64,000 bases of DNA from Paracoccus limosus (GCF_009711185.1 NZ_WMIF01000004.1:124001-188000); one strand, 5' to 3'. Numbered from the stretch's first letter, positions 1 to 8,753 are shown. The notes: generated from the letters alone by a model not told the origin. Numbers and translations are program-made.

Positions 1-82
1 GCACGGTGGCGTTGGACAGAACGATCGGCAGGGCGATGGCCAGAACGCGCCGGCTGGTCAGCGCGCCGATGCGCTCAGTCAT
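1..82 (-). CDS. MATE-family efflux transporter, N-terminal fragment
   Basis: Only the first 27 codons are in the window; the gene runs off the left edge. The visible N-terminus begins MTERIGALTSRRVLAIALP and continues into a hydrophobic helix ending SNATV. This matches the start of bacterial MATE drug or sodium antiporters of Rhodobacterales, as remembered. The ATG lies inside the last codons of the upstream thioesterase gene (8 bp overlap), so it is translationally coupled and probably in the same operon. The family exports cationic compounds across the inner membrane in exchange for H+ or Na+. The assignment rests on a short stretch, so the family is likely but the substrate is unknown. Confidence 0.6.
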   Translation of the reverse strand, partial: MTERIGALTSRRVLAIALPIVLSNATV

Positions 83-575
83 CCTGCGGCATCAGGAAAT
101 GCCCGGTCGCCTGCGCAAACAGCCGCGCGCGCTGATCCTGCCATGCCTCGACCTGCACGCTGGCATAGCGCCGCCCCAGACGCACCACCCGCGCCCGCGC
201 ATAGGAATCGCGCGGCAGGCCCGATCGCAGATAGTCCACGGTAAAGTCGATGGTCTTGGGCAGGCGCGGCATGGTCTCGGGGCGGGCGGGATCGGGGGCG
301 ATGCGGCCTGCCTCCATGTCCTGCCAGATCGCGCTCCATGCCAGCTCGACAATGCAGGTCACCTCCAGAAAGGCCGCCGTCACCCCGCCATGGATCGCCG
401 GCAGCGCCGGGTTGCCGATCAGCTTTTCGTCATAGGGCAGGATCGCGGTCAGCTCGTCGCCCCGGCGGTCGAATTGCACGCCCAGCCAGCGGATATAAGG
501 CACGCCCGAAAACAGCGCGCTCAGCGTGGTATTGCGGCGCGACTTGATGGCGGCAAGGGGTTCGTTGCGGTCCAT
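75..575 (-). CDS. PaaI-type hotdog-fold thioesterase (166 aa)
   Basis: A 166-residue single hotdog domain of acyl-CoA thioesterase type. The helix signature IHGGVTAAFLE lies at residues 61-71; the HGG turn binds the thioester carbonyl. Glu71 stands where the related downstream-numbered paralogue has Asp. The fold usually works as a dimer or tetramer hydrolysing aromatic or medium-chain acyl-CoA in the cytoplasm. It follows a second thioesterase with only 3 nt between them and overlaps the MATE gene by 8 bp, so all three are probably one transcript. Sequence identity between the two thioesterases is low apart from the HGG region, which suggests different substrates rather than a recent duplication. 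The substrate cannot be told from the sequence. Confidence 0.85.
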   Translation of the reverse strand: MDRNEPLAAIKSRRNTTLSALFSGVPYIRWLGVQFDRRGDELTAILPYDEKLIGNPALPAIHGGVTAAFLEVTCIVELAWSAIWQDMEAGRIAPDPARPETMPRLPKTIDFTVDYLRSGLPRDSYARARVVRLGRRYASVQVEAWQDQRARLFAQATGHFLMPQDD

Positions 576-578
576 GGG

Positions 579-1019
579 CTAGCGCTCGAAGGTAAAGGCA
601 CCGGTGGCCGAGGCCACGGGCCGCGCCTCGTCGGCATCCATGGCCCAGGCGCGCACGAAGGCGACCGAGCGGGTGACGTGATAGCATTCCGCCCGCGCGG
701 TAATGACCTGACGCGGGGTCGCGGCGCGCATGTAGTCGATGCGCAGGTCGATCGTGGCGGTGACGCGGGCGCCGTCAGGATGGGCCATGACCGCCGCACC
801 GCTGCAGGTGTCCATCAGCGTCGAGATCACCCCGCCATGGATCACGCCGCTGCGGGGATCGCCGACAAGATCCGGGTTCCACGGCAGCGAGATCACCGCC
901 CTGCCCGGCCCCAGCTCTTGCAGTTCCATCCCCAGCACGCGGGCATGAGGAATAGACTCGATGAACTGGCGGGCGATCTGGCGTTGCCGGTCTTGGGCTG
1001 CGGCATCTGGCTGGGCCAT
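579..1019 (-). CDS. PaaI family thioesterase (146 aa)
   Basis: A classic 146-residue PaaI-like hotdog thioesterase with [14 protein letters not shown] at residues 58-71. His61-Gly-Gly and Asp70 are in the usual catalytic arrangement. The chosen start (MAQPDAAAQ) gives a normal family length; the open frame extends far upstream but only over non-coding sequence and the antisense of the MerR gene. It is the first gene of the minus-strand thioesterase-thioesterase-MATE group and is divergent from the MerR regulator at 1140, so the 120 bp between them likely holds both promoters. A role in clearing dead-end acyl-CoA beside the fatty-acid block is an inference. Confidence 0.9.
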   Translation of the reverse strand: MAQPDAAAQDRQRQIARQFIESIPHARVLGMELQELGPGRAVISLPWNPDLVGDPRSGVIHGGVISTLMDTCSGAAVMAHPDGARVTATIDLRIDYMRAATPRQVITARAECYHVTRSVAFVRAWAMDADEARPVASATGAFTFER

Positions 1020-1085
1020 GCGGACCTCATATCTGCTGGTGACAAGGCTAGCCGCCCGCGCCCCGCGCCACAAGACGGCCAGCGG

Positions 1086-1114
1086 TTGAGTTTGAGACGC
1101 CCGCGCGATAGTCT
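1086..1114 (+). promoter_or_regulatory. candidate sigma70-type promoter for the first MerR gene
   Basis: TTGAGT at 1086-1091 and TAGTCT at 1109-1114 are separated by exactly 17 bp, 25 bp before the ATG of the MerR gene. The -10 match is weak (3 of 6), as is common in this GC-rich genome. The spacing and position support it; nothing else does. Confidence 0.4.
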
Positions 1115-1139
1115 GGCCGCGACATAGGCAGGTTGATCG

Positions 1140-1529
1140 ATGCCCGACAGCGAATTCATCAGTTTCAAGGACATGTGCGCGCGCTTTGATGTAACGCCGC
1201 GCACCCTGCGCTATTACGAATATATCGAGCTGCTGAACCCCCGCAAGGAAGGCCGTTCGCGCTTTTACGGGCCGCGGGAAATCGCCCGCATGAAGCTGAT
1301 CCTGCGCGGCCGCCGCTTTGGCTTTTCGCTGGAGGACATCCGGCAATGGCTGCTGATCTACGGCGAAAAGGGCACGCACGAACAGTATCGCGTCTGGATC
1401 GATCTGGCGAATCGTCAACTGGGCGTGCTGACCCAACAGCGCGACGAGCTGAACCAGACCATGGCCGAGCTTGAGGCGCTGCGCGACGACACCGCCGCGC
1501 TGCTGGAGGCGATGGACAAGCCTGCTTGA
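1140..1529 (+). CDS. MerR family transcriptional regulator, copy 1 (129 aa)
   Basis: A 129-residue MerR-type regulator. The N-terminal winged helix includes [17 protein letters not shown] (about residues 15-31) and the second-helix motif [15 protein letters not shown], followed by a coiled-coil dimerisation helix (about 85-125). It has no C-terminal Cys or large effector domain, so it is not a metal or redox MerR. It resembles short MerR regulators that control acyl-CoA and branched-chain amino-acid catabolism (LiuR-like), which fits its place before an acyl-CoA dehydrogenase, thiolase and hydratase. A very similar paralogue follows 123 bp downstream on the same strand. Confidence 0.88.
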   Translation: MPDSEFISFKDMCARFDVTPRTLRYYEYIELLNPRKEGRSRFYGPREIARMKLILRGRRFGFSLEDIRQWLLIYGEKGTHEQYRVWIDLANRQLGVLTQQRDELNQTMAELEALRDDTAALLEAMDKPA

Positions 1530-1588
1530 CCGGGCCCTGCCCCTAGCCTGCCATACCGGCCCCACGCCGGCTGACGCCACGTCGCAAC

Positions 1589-1616
1589 TTACGCGCAGGT
1601 CAACTTGCCCTATATG
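1589..1616 (+). promoter_or_regulatory. possible promoter/operator region before the second MerR gene
   Basis: The sequence holds an imperfect TTACG-N5-GTCAA dyad (1589-1603) and a TATATG box (1611-1616), about 37 bp before the second MerR start. Short MerR regulators usually bind a dyad between the -35 and -10 boxes and often control themselves. The dyad is weak, so this is a guess based on position. Confidence 0.25.
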
Positions 1617-1652
1617 TCCTGCCGAAGAGGTCGGAGCAGACGAGGCAGCGCC

Positions 1653-2042
1653 ATGAGCGACGCGCATATGACCATCCGGCAGATGTGCGACCGGTTCAAC
1701 GTCACCCCCCGGACGCTGCGCTTTTACGAATCGCGCGAACTGATCTCGCCCGAGCGGCGCGGCCAGCACCGGCTTTACGACCGCGCCGACCGTGCCCGGC
1801 TGACGCTGATCCTGCGCGGCAAGCGCTTTGGCTTTTCGCTGGAACAGATCCGGCAATTGCTGGAGCTCTACGACCCCGCCGAACGCAACCGCACCCAGAC
1901 CGAGGCGACGCTGGCCACGGCGCAGGCGCGGCTGGGCGACATGATCCGCCAGCAGGACGAGCTGGCCAGTGCCATCACCGAATTGCGCCAGTTGATCGTC
2001 GACGGCAAAGCCTTGCTCGACAATCTGAAATCCGAAGCCTGA
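1653..2042 (+). CDS. MerR family transcriptional regulator, copy 2 (129 aa)
   Basis: A 129-residue MerR regulator clearly paralogous to the preceding gene: [17 protein letters not shown] and the shared block [19 protein letters not shown] are almost the same in both. The C-terminal half is a leucine-rich coiled coil that would set dimer pairing. The ATG at 1653 is preferred over an upstream in-frame ATG at 1605, because it makes the protein the same length as copy 1 and aligns the two N-termini. It ends 20 bp before the acyl-CoA dehydrogenase, so co-transcription is likely and it is the better candidate for local control of the fatty-acid genes. Heterodimers between the two copies are possible but untested. 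Confidence 0.9.
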   Translation: MSDAHMTIRQMCDRFNVTPRTLRFYESRELISPERRGQHRLYDRADRARLTLILRGKRFGFSLEQIRQLLELYDPAERNRTQTEATLATAQARLGDMIRQQDELASAITELRQLIVDGKALLDNLKSEA

Positions 2043-2062
2043 ACGGCTGCCCCGGAGGACCT

Positions 2063-3841
2063 ATGACCCGCTATCAAGCCCCCCTGCGCGACACCCAGTT
2101 CGTCCTTCACGATCTGCTGCAGATCTCGGCGCAGGACATCCCCGGCTATGCCGATCTGGACCCCGATTTCACCGGCGCCATCCTTGAGGCCGCCGGCACG
2201 CTGGCGGCCGAAGCGCTGGTGCCGCTGAACGCCATCGGCGACCGTCAGGGCTGCCGGCTGGAAAACGGACAGGTGCGCACCCCCGACGGGTTCAAGGCTG
2301 CCTTCGATCTGGTGCGCGACGGCGGCTGGACCGCGCTCGACTGCGCCGCCGAATATGGCGGTCAGGGCCTGCCCTATGTGATGGGGCTGGCGGCGGGCGA
2401 ATATTTCTCGTCGGCGAACATGGCCTTTGCGATGTATCAGGGCCTGACCCATGGTGCCTGTTCCGCCATCTCCACCCATGGCAGCGCGGCGCAAAAGGCG
2501 CTTTACCTGCCCAATCTGGTCAGCTGCGCCTGGACCGGCACGATGAACCTGACCGAGCCTCATGCCGGCACCGATCTGGGCCTCCTGCGCACGCGGGCCC
2601 AGCCACAACCGGACGGCAGTTATCTGATCACCGGGCAAAAGATCTTCATCTCGGCCGGCGATCACGACATGGCTGAAAACATCATCCATCTGGTGCTGGC
2701 CAAGGCCCCCGGCGGCGGCGAGGGCACACGGGGCATCTCGCTGTTCATCGTGCCCAAGTTTCTGGTGAACGAGGATGGCTCTCTGGGCGCGCACAACGCC
2801 GTCTCGGCCGGCAAGGTCGAAGAGAAAATGGGCATCCACGGCAATGCCACCTGCGTGATGAATTATGACGGCGCGCGCGGCTGGCTTCTGGGCGATCTGC
2901 ACAAGGGCATGAAGGCCATGTTCACCATGATGAACGAGGCTCGCGTCGGCGTTGGCCTGCAAGGCTATGCCGTGGCCGAGGCCGCCTATCAGAACGCCGT
3001 GGCCTATGCCCGCGAACGCCTGCAGGGCCGCGCCATCACCGGTGCCCAGAACCCCGATGGCGCCGCCGATCCGCTAATCGTGCATCCCGACATCCGCCGC
3101 GCCCTCATGGACCAGAAAAGCTACATCGAGGGCGCCCGCGCGCTGGCGGCATGGTGCGCCGTGCTGATCGACCGCAGCCATCGCAGCGGCGACACCGAAG
3201 CCGACGGGCTGGTGTCGCTGCTGACCCCGGTGGTCAAGGGCTTCCTGACCGACAAGGGCTTCGACAGCACCGTGCAGGCACAACAGATCTTTGGCGGCCA
3301 TGGCTATATCGAGGAACAGGGCATGTCCCAGTTCCTGCGCGACGCCCGCATCACCATGATCTACGAAGGCGCCAATGGCGTGCAGGCGCTCGACCTTGTC
3401 GGCCGCAAACTGGCAGCCGAGGGCGGCAAGCCGATCATGGCCTTCTTCGAGCTGATCAAGGCCGAGATCGCCGCCCATCGCGACGATGTCCTGCTGACCG
3501 AACAATTCTGCCAGCCGCTGAAGGCCGCCTCGAAGGATCTGCAGGCAGCAGCCATGTACTTCATGGAACAGGGCATGACCAACCCTCAGGCTGCACTCGC
3601 CGGATCGCATGATTTCATGCATCTCTTCGGCCATGTCGCGCTGGGGCTGATGTGGCTGCGCATGGCCGCGGCCGCGCAACGGGCCCTGTCGGCTGCCCCC
3701 CCCGACCCGGGCTTTTACGAAACCAAGCTCGCCACCGGACGTTATTATATGGCCCGCCAGCTGCCGGCCACGGCCACGCATCTTGCCCGCATCCGCTCGG
3801 GCGCCGAACCTGTGATGGCGCTTGACGCGGCGCAGTTCTGA
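2063..3841 (+). CDS. acyl-CoA dehydrogenase with C-terminal extension (592 aa, FadE/DmdC-like)
   Basis: An FAD-dependent acyl-CoA dehydrogenase of the long (about 590 aa) class with an extra C-terminal domain. Visible features are the N-terminal helical domain, the flavin-contact region [12 protein letters not shown], the loop [12 protein letters not shown], and [17 protein letters not shown], in which Glu435 is the expected catalytic base. It oxidises an acyl-CoA to the 2-enoyl-CoA and passes electrons to ETF. The start at 2063 follows a GGAGGA ribosome site by 4 nt. This subfamily includes DmdC, which acts on methylmercaptopropionyl-CoA. The adjacent thiolase and FadB-type genes favour ordinary beta-oxidation, but DmdC activity cannot be ruled out. 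Confidence 0.92.
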   Translation: MTRYQAPLRDTQFVLHDLLQISAQDIPGYADLDPDFTGAILEAAGTLAAEALVPLNAIGDRQGCRLENGQVRTPDGFKAAFDLVRDGGWTALDCAAEYGGQGLPYVMGLAAGEYFSSANMAFAMYQGLTHGACSAISTHGSAAQKALYLPNLVSCAWTGTMNLTEPHAGTDLGLLRTRAQPQPDGSYLITGQKIFISAGDHDMAENIIHLVLAKAPGGGEGTRGISLFIVPKFLVNEDGSLGAHNAVSAGKVEEKMGIHGNATCVMNYDGARGWLLGDLHKGMKAMFTMMNEARVGVGLQGYAVAEAAYQNAVAYARERLQGRAITGAQNPDGAADPLIVHPDIRRALMDQKSYIEGARALAAWCAVLIDRSHRSGDTEADGLVSLLTPVVKGFLTDKGFDSTVQAQQIFGGHGYIEEQGMSQFLRDARITMIYEGANGVQALDLVGRKLAAEGGKPIMAFFELIKAEIAAHRDDVLLTEQFCQPLKAASKDLQAAAMYFMEQGMTNPQAALAGSHDFMHLFGHVALGLMWLRMAAAAQRALSAAPPDPGFYETKLATGRYYMARQLPATATHLARIRSGAEPVMALDAAQF

Positions 3842-3874
3842 TCCCCCGGCAGTGGCGCCTGTTGCCAGACCTGC

Positions 3875-3897
3875 ATGGGTATTTGGGAAATGGTGAA
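3875..3897 (+). repeat. family A intergenic repeat, forward copy
   Basis: The core GGGTATTTGGGAAATGGTGA lies just after the acyl-CoA dehydrogenase stop. The same core recurs inverted at 4048-4072 and in other gaps of this window (8659, 8729, 44463), always between genes. It is the left arm of a pair about 150 bp apart. Confidence 0.7.
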
Positions 3898-4026
3898 TGG
3901 AGAAAGTCGCGCCCCGCCAGCCGGGATCCCCTGAGGGACAAGGGAGGACCGGGCCACCGGGGCGCTTTCACCATTTGCGGTCATCGGCTCCCCAGCCTGT
4001 ACCGCAAAATCACGATGGCATGGGGA

Positions 4027-4045
4027 GGTTAAGAAACCCCTAACC
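4027..4045. promoter_or_regulatory. GGTTA-N9-TAACC inverted repeat before the GST gene
   Basis: A perfect 5-bp inverted repeat (4027-4031 and 4041-4045) about 70 bp before the GST start, next to a family A repeat. It could be an operator, but there is no protein to assign to it. Confidence 0.25.
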
Positions 4046-4047
4046 GC

Positions 4048-4072
4048 TTCACCATTTTACAAATACCCCTGC
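4048..4072 (-). repeat. family A intergenic repeat, inverted copy
   Basis: TTCACCATTTTACAAATACC is the reverse complement of the family A core with two changes. Together with 3875-3897 it frames a GC-rich 150 bp gap. A further partial match, TTTCACCATTTGCGG, lies at 3966-3980. Confidence 0.7.
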
Positions 4073-4114
4073 GACGGCGAAGCTGCGGCAAGGGTTCATG
4101 TTCAGGAGAGCACG

Positions 4115-4756
4115 ATGACGGCGCAACTGCACTGCTTTGGAGAATCCGGCCATTCCTACAAAGTGGCGCTGATGATGCAGCTGACCGGATATTCGTGGCA
4201 GCCCGTCTTTGTCGATTTCTTTGCCGGCGCCACCCGCAGCCCGGACTACCAGACGCTGAACGAGATGGCCGAGGCGCCGGCTCTGGTCGAGGATGGCCGC
4301 GTCCTGACGCAATCCGGCGTCATCCTGCTGCATCTGGCCGAACGGACGGGGCGCTTTCTGGACGGCGACCGCGAGGAAGTGCTGCGCTGGCTGTTCTGGG
4401 ACAATCACAAGGGATCGTCGCAATTCGGCGCCCTGCGTTTCCTGATGAATTTCCTGCCGCCCGACAAACGCCCCGCCGAGGTGATCGGCTGGCTGCAGGG
4501 GCGCTGCCGGGCGGCGCTCAGAACGCTGGACACGCATCTGGCGGGCCGCGACTGGCTGGTGGGGGACCGGCCAAGCATCGCGGATCTGTCTTGCTGTTCC
4601 TATCTCTATTACCCCGAGCCTTTCGGTTTCGACCGCGCGGCTTGGCCGCATATCGACGCATGGCTCGGCCGCATTCAGGCCCTGCCCGGCTGGAAGCACC
4701 CCTATGACCTGATGCCCGGCAATCCTGCCGACCGGGCCGCGAAGGAGGACGCATGA
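4115..4756 (+). CDS. glutathione S-transferase family protein (213 aa)
   Basis: A cytosolic GST of 213 residues. It has a thioredoxin-like N-terminal domain with the EMAEAPALVEDG turn (the cis-proline and following strand that hold glutathione) and TQSGVILLHLAERTG, then an all-helical C-terminal domain with the N-capping motif DRPSIADLSCCSYLYY. Such enzymes conjugate or reduce electrophiles with glutathione. Its stop overlaps the thiolase start by 4 bp (ATGA), so it is made together with the beta-oxidation genes, perhaps to handle reactive enals or lipid peroxides (inference). It sits after a 273 bp gap with repeats, so it may head its own transcript. Confidence 0.88.
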   Translation: MTAQLHCFGESGHSYKVALMMQLTGYSWQPVFVDFFAGATRSPDYQTLNEMAEAPALVEDGRVLTQSGVILLHLAERTGRFLDGDREEVLRWLFWDNHKGSSQFGALRFLMNFLPPDKRPAEVIGWLQGRCRAALRTLDTHLAGRDWLVGDRPSIADLSCCSYLYYPEPFGFDRAAWPHIDAWLGRIQALPGWKHPYDLMPGNPADRAAKEDA

Positions 4757-5964
4757 CCGACGCCTATATCTATGATGCCGCCCGCACGCCGCGCGGCAAG
4801 GGCCGCGCCGATGGCAGCCTGCATGAGGTCACATCGGTCGCGCTTTCGGCCCGGCTGCTCGACGCGATCCGCATGCGCAACGGGCTGCAAGGCCATGCCG
4901 TCGAGGATGTGATCTGGGGCAATGTCACACAGGTCAAGGAACAGGGCGGCTGTCTTGCGCGCTCGGCGGTGCTGGCCAGCGGGCTCGACGAATCGATTCC
5001 GGGCCTGTCGATCAACCGCTTCTGCGCCTCGGGCATGGAGGCGGTGAACCTGGCCGCAAACCAGATCATGGCCGGCGCGGGTCAGGCCTATATCGCCGGC
5101 GGCGTCGAGATGATGAGCCGGGTGCCAATGGGCAGCGACGGCGCCGCCATCGCCGTCGATCCCGATCTGACCTTCCCGACCTATTTCGTGCCGCAGGGGA
5201 TCTCGGCCGATCTGATCGCCACCGAATATGGCTTTTCGCGCGAGGATGCCGACCGGCTGGCAGTGGAATCGCAGCGCCGCGCTGCGCAGGCCTGGGCCGA
5301 GGACCGCTTTGCCAAATCGATCGTGCCGGTGCTGGACCAGAACGGGCTGACCATCCTTGCGCACGACGAATATCTGCGCCCCGGCACCTCGCTTGAGGAT
5401 CTGGCCCGGCTGAAGCCCGCCTTCAAGGACATGGGCGAGATGATGCCCGGCTTTGACAAGGTGGCGATGCTGAAATACCCGCATCTCGACCATATCGACC
5501 ACATCCACCATGCCGGCAACAGCTCGGGCATCGTCGATGGCGCCGCCGCCGTGCTGATCGGCAATGCGGAATTCGGCAAGGCCCATGGCCTGAAGCCGCG
5601 CGCACGCATCCGTGCCACCGCCAAGATCGGCACCGATCCGACGATCATGCTGACCGGCCCGGTGCCGGTGACGCAAAAGATCCTAAAGGACAGCGGCCTC
5701 GCCATCGCCGACATCGATCTCTTCGAGGTGAACGAGGCCTTTGCCTCGGTCGTGCTGCGCTTCATGCAGGCCTTCGAGGTCGATGCCGGGCGCGTCAACG
5801 TGAACGGCGGCGCCATCGCGCTTGGCCATCCGCTGGGTGCGACCGGCGCCATCATCATCGGCACGCTGCTTGATGAGCTGGAGCGGCAGGACAAGACGCT
5901 GGGCCTTGCGACACTGTGCATCGCCTCGGGCATGGGTGCGGCCACCATCATCGAGAGGCTGTGA
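4753..5964 (+). CDS. fadA: acetyl-CoA acyltransferase (3-ketoacyl-CoA thiolase, 403 aa)
   Basis: A degradative-type thiolase of 403 residues that cleaves 3-ketoacyl-CoA with CoA to give acetyl-CoA and a shortened acyl-CoA. The acyl-accepting Cys is Cys91 in INRFCASGMEAVN. The C-terminal His motif NGGAIALGHPLGATGA and the second Cys motif CIASGMGAATI are both intact. The start overlaps the GST stop by 4 bp and the stop overlaps the next cupin start by 1 bp. With the two-domain enzyme at 6431 it would form the usual alpha2-beta2 fatty-acid oxidation complex; a cupin is placed between the two subunits, which is uncommon. Confidence 0.95.
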   Translation: MTDAYIYDAARTPRGKGRADGSLHEVTSVALSARLLDAIRMRNGLQGHAVEDVIWGNVTQVKEQGGCLARSAVLASGLDESIPGLSINRFCASGMEAVNLAANQIMAGAGQAYIAGGVEMMSRVPMGSDGAAIAVDPDLTFPTYFVPQGISADLIATEYGFSREDADRLAVESQRRAAQAWAEDRFAKSIVPVLDQNGLTILAHDEYLRPGTSLEDLARLKPAFKDMGEMMPGFDKVAMLKYPHLDHIDHIHHAGNSSGIVDGAAAVLIGNAEFGKAHGLKPRARIRATAKIGTDPTIMLTGPVPVTQKILKDSGLAIADIDLFEVNEAFASVVLRFMQAFEVDAGRVNVNGGAIALGHPLGATGAIIIGTLLDELERQDKTLGLATLCIASGMGAATIIERL

Positions 5965-6434
5965 TGGCGATCCTGCGCCGGGGCACCGTCCCCGAAACGC
6001 CCGCGAGTGCCAGCTATCCCGCGCCCCATACCTTGCCCGCCGGTCGGCTGGCATGGCGCCACCTGACCGAAGCGGGCGGGCTGACGCAGTTCGGCGTCGC
6101 GCTGGAAACGTTGCATCCCGGCGGCCAGTCCAGCCAGCCGCATTGGGAACAGCATGAGGACGAGTTCCTGTATCTGCTCTCGGGCGTGCTGACCGTGATC
6201 GAAAATGGCGTCGAAACGGTGATCGCACCGGGCGATGCCTGCTGCTGGCCGGCGAACACGCCCGTCGCCCATGCCCTGCGCAACGACAGCGACCAGCCGG
6301 CGGTCTATCTGATCGCGGGCAGCCGCGATCCGGCCAATATCACCCATTACCCGGGCCTCGACCTGATGGCGACGCCCCAGGGGTATGTGCACCTGGACGG
6401 CACCCCCTACCCGACCAAGGGAGAGACGGAATGA
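5964..6434 (+). CDS. small cupin-domain protein inside the fatty-acid operon (156 aa)
   Basis: A single-domain cupin. The first metal motif is PHWEQHEDEFLYLLSG, giving His, His and Glu ligands, and the second motif WPANTPVAHALRN supplies the last His. The remainder is beta-barrel sequence ending at GETE. The start ATG at 5964 overlaps the thiolase stop (TGATG) and the stop overlaps the FadB start (ATGA), so its production is locked to both. No specific function is known to me; similar cupins in Rhodobacterales are annotated only as cupin-domain proteins. It could be a small metal enzyme or a ligand sensor acting on an acyl-CoA by-product. The metal motif looks functional. Confidence 0.85.
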   Translation: MAILRRGTVPETPASASYPAPHTLPAGRLAWRHLTEAGGLTQFGVALETLHPGGQSSQPHWEQHEDEFLYLLSGVLTVIENGVETVIAPGDACCWPANTPVAHALRNDSDQPAVYLIAGSRDPANITHYPGLDLMATPQGYVHLDGTPYPTKGETE

Positions 6435-8608
6435 CCGATTTCACCATGCACAAGGACGCCGAGGGCGTCGCGACGATCACCTGGGACGTGCCCGGCAAGT
6501 CGATGAACGTGCTGTCGCTGGACAGCGCCACGCAGCTGAACGGGCTGATCGACGATGCGCTGGCCGATCCGGAGGTCAGGGGCGTGATCCTGACCTCGGG
6601 GAAAAAGGACTTTGCCGCCGGGATGGACCTGAACGTCATCGCCGCGATGAAGAACGACGGCGCACAGGCGGTCTTTGACGGGATCATGAGCCTGCACCGG
6701 CTGCTGCGCAAGATCGAGCTGGCCGGCATGGACCCCAAGACGAAAAAGGGCGGCAAGCCGATCGCCAGCGTCCTGCCCGGCACGGCGCTGGGGATCGGGC
6801 TGGAGTTGCCGCTGGCGACGCATCGCATCTTCGCCGCCGAAAACCCCAAGGCAAGGATCGGCCTGCCAGAGATCATGGTCGGCATCTTTCCGGGGGGTGG
6901 CGGCACCACGCGCCTCCTGCGCAAGCTGGGCGCCATGGCGGCCGCGCCCTTCCTGCTGGAAGGCAAGCTCAGCGATCCCGCCCGCGCCAAGGCCGCCGGC
7001 CTGATCGACGAGGTGGCACCCGACCCGATGCAGGCCGCCCGCGCCTGGGTGCTGCAGGCGGTGGACGCGGATCTGGTCAAGCCATGGGATGCCAAGGGCT
7101 ACAAGATGCCCGGCGGCGAGCCCTATCACCCGGCCGGCTACATGACCTTCGTCGGTGCCTCGGCCATGGTGCATGGCAAGACCATGGGCGTCTATCCGGC
7201 GGCCAAGGCGCTGCTTTCGGCGGTCTATGAGGGCGCGTTGGTGCCCTTTGACACCGCGCTGAGGATCGAGGCGCGCTGGTTCACCCATGTGCTGATGAAC
7301 CCGTCCTCGACCGCGATGATCCGCAGCCTGTTCATCAACAAGGAGGCGCTTGAAAAAGGCGCGAACCGCCCCGAGGCGCCTGATCAGACGGTCCGCAAGC
7401 TGGGCGTCCTTGGCGCCGGCATGATGGGCGCAGGCATCGCCCATGTCGCCGCTATGGCCGGGATCGAGGTGGTGCTGATCGACGCCACCCAAGAGGCCGC
7501 CGGCCGCGGCAAGGCCCATTCCGCCGATCTGATGGACAAGGCCATCAGCCGGCGCAAGGCGACCGAGACGGACAAGGCCGCGCTGCTGGCGCGCATCACT
7601 GCCACCACCGATTACGCAGCGCTGGCCGGCTGCGATCTGGTGGTCGAGGCGGTGTTCGAGGATCCCAAGGTCAAGGCCGAGGTCACCCGCCGCGCCGAGG
7701 CGGCACTCCCCGCCGAGGCGATCTTTGCCACCAATACCTCGACCCTGCCGATCAGCGATCTGGCCCATGCCAGCGCCCAGCCCGATCGGTTCATCGGCAT
7801 CCATTTCTTCAGCCCGGTGGACAAGATGCGGCTGGTCGAGATCATCAAGGGCAGTCAGACCGGCCCCGTCGCCGTGGCCAAGGCGCTGGATTTCGTGCGT
7901 CAGATCCGCAAGACCCCGATCGTCGTCAACGACGCCCGCTTCTTCTACGCCAACCGCTGCATCATCCCCTATATCAACGAAGGAATCCGCATGGTCGCCG
8001 AGGGCGTCAGCCCGGTGCTGATCGAGAATGCTGCCCGGATGATGGGCATGCCGCTGGGGCCGCTGCAACTGGTGGACGAAACCTCGATCGAGCTGGGTGT
8101 CAAGATCGCCAAGGCCACCCGCGCCGCCATGGGCGACAGCTACGCCGATGACGCGGTCGACGCGGTGATTTTCAAGCTGGCCGATCAAGGCCGACTGGGC
8201 CGCAAGGCAAAGGCCGGCTTCTATGATTATGACGAGACCGGCAAGCGCCAAGGCCTATGGCCCGGCCTCGCCACAGAATGGCCCGAAAACGCCGAGCAAC
8301 CCGAGCTGACCGAGATCCAGCACCGGCTGATGTTTGCACAAAGCCTGGAAGCCGTGCGCGCGCTGCAAGAAGGAGTCTTGGAAGACATCCGCGAGGGCGA
8401 TGTCGGTGCCATCCTCGGCTGGGGCTTCGCCCCGTGGTCGGGCGGCCCCTTCGGCTGGCTCGACATGCTGGGCGCGCCCCGCGCGGTCGAAATCGCGGAC
8501 GGGCTCACCGCGAAATTCGGCCCGCGCTTTGCTCCGCCGCAGCTTCTTCGCGACATGGCGCAAAGTGGCGAGACCTTCTACGGCAGCAACGCGCGCAAGA
8601 CCGCCTGA
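6431..8608 (+). CDS. fadB: fatty-acid oxidation complex alpha subunit: enoyl-CoA hydratase / 3-hydroxyacyl-CoA dehydrogenase (725 aa)
   Basis: A two-domain enzyme. Residues 1 to about 190 form the crotonase domain, with the oxyanion loop FAAGMDLNVI and the catalytic glutamates in GLELPLATHR and LPEIMVGIFPGGGG. From about residue 325 comes the NAD-binding dehydrogenase domain (GVLGAGMMGAGIAHVAAMAG) with the catalytic IGIHFFSPVDKM and the repeated C-terminal helical domain. It hydrates 2-enoyl-CoA and oxidises the 3-hydroxyacyl-CoA, feeding the thiolase encoded two genes upstream. The length is typical (about 715-735). It is the last gene of the run; an inverted pair of family A repeats follows. 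Confidence 0.95.
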   Translation: MTDFTMHKDAEGVATITWDVPGKSMNVLSLDSATQLNGLIDDALADPEVRGVILTSGKKDFAAGMDLNVIAAMKNDGAQAVFDGIMSLHRLLRKIELAGMDPKTKKGGKPIASVLPGTALGIGLELPLATHRIFAAENPKARIGLPEIMVGIFPGGGGTTRLLRKLGAMAAAPFLLEGKLSDPARAKAAGLIDEVAPDPMQAARAWVLQAVDADLVKPWDAKGYKMPGGEPYHPAGYMTFVGASAMVHGKTMGVYPAAKALLSAVYEGALVPFDTALRIEARWFTHVLMNPSSTAMIRSLFINKEALEKGANRPEAPDQTVRKLGVLGAGMMGAGIAHVAAMAGIEVVLIDATQEAAGRGKAHSADLMDKAISRRKATETDKAALLARITATTDYAALAGCDLVVEAVFEDPKVKAEVTRRAEAALPAEAIFATNTSTLPISDLAHASAQPDRFIGIHFFSPVDKMRLVEIIKGSQTGPVAVAKALDFVRQIRKTPIVVNDARFFYANRCIIPYINEGIRMVAEGVSPVLIENAARMMGMPLGPLQLVDETSIELGVKIAKATRAAMGDSYADDAVDAVIFKLADQGRLGRKAKAGFYDYDETGKRQGLWPGLATEWPENAEQPELTEIQHRLMFAQSLEAVRALQEGVLEDIREGDVGAILGWGFAPWSGGPFGWLDMLGAPRAVEIADGLTAKFGPRFAPPQLLRDMAQSGETFYGSNARKTA

Positions 8609-8658
8609 GCGATAGGCGTATCGTCAGACCGGCACCCTCGGTCTGGCTGCCCCGCCGC

Positions 8659-8753
8659 ATGGGTATTTGGAAGATGGTGAAACGGTTGCCGAAGCGCCAT
8701 GGCCAGCATCACGGCTCGGGTGGCGCGGTTTTCACCATTTTCCCAATACCCAT
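8659..8753. repeat. family A inverted-repeat element (95 bp)
   Basis: The left arm (8659-8682) reads ATGGGTATTTGGAAGATGGT and on to GAAA. The right arm (8729-8753) is its reverse complement with two or three changes, separated by a 46 bp centre. It lies between the plus-strand fadB and the minus-strand kinase gene, so it sits where two transcripts meet. The whole could fold into a long stem and act as a bidirectional terminator, or be a non-autonomous mobile repeat. The arms match the other family A copies in the window. Confidence 0.75.

Noticed and set aside
579..1856. A 425-codon minus-strand frame extending the second thioesterase
   Set aside because: The part beyond 1019 is antisense to both MerR genes; the 146-aa product matches the family length.
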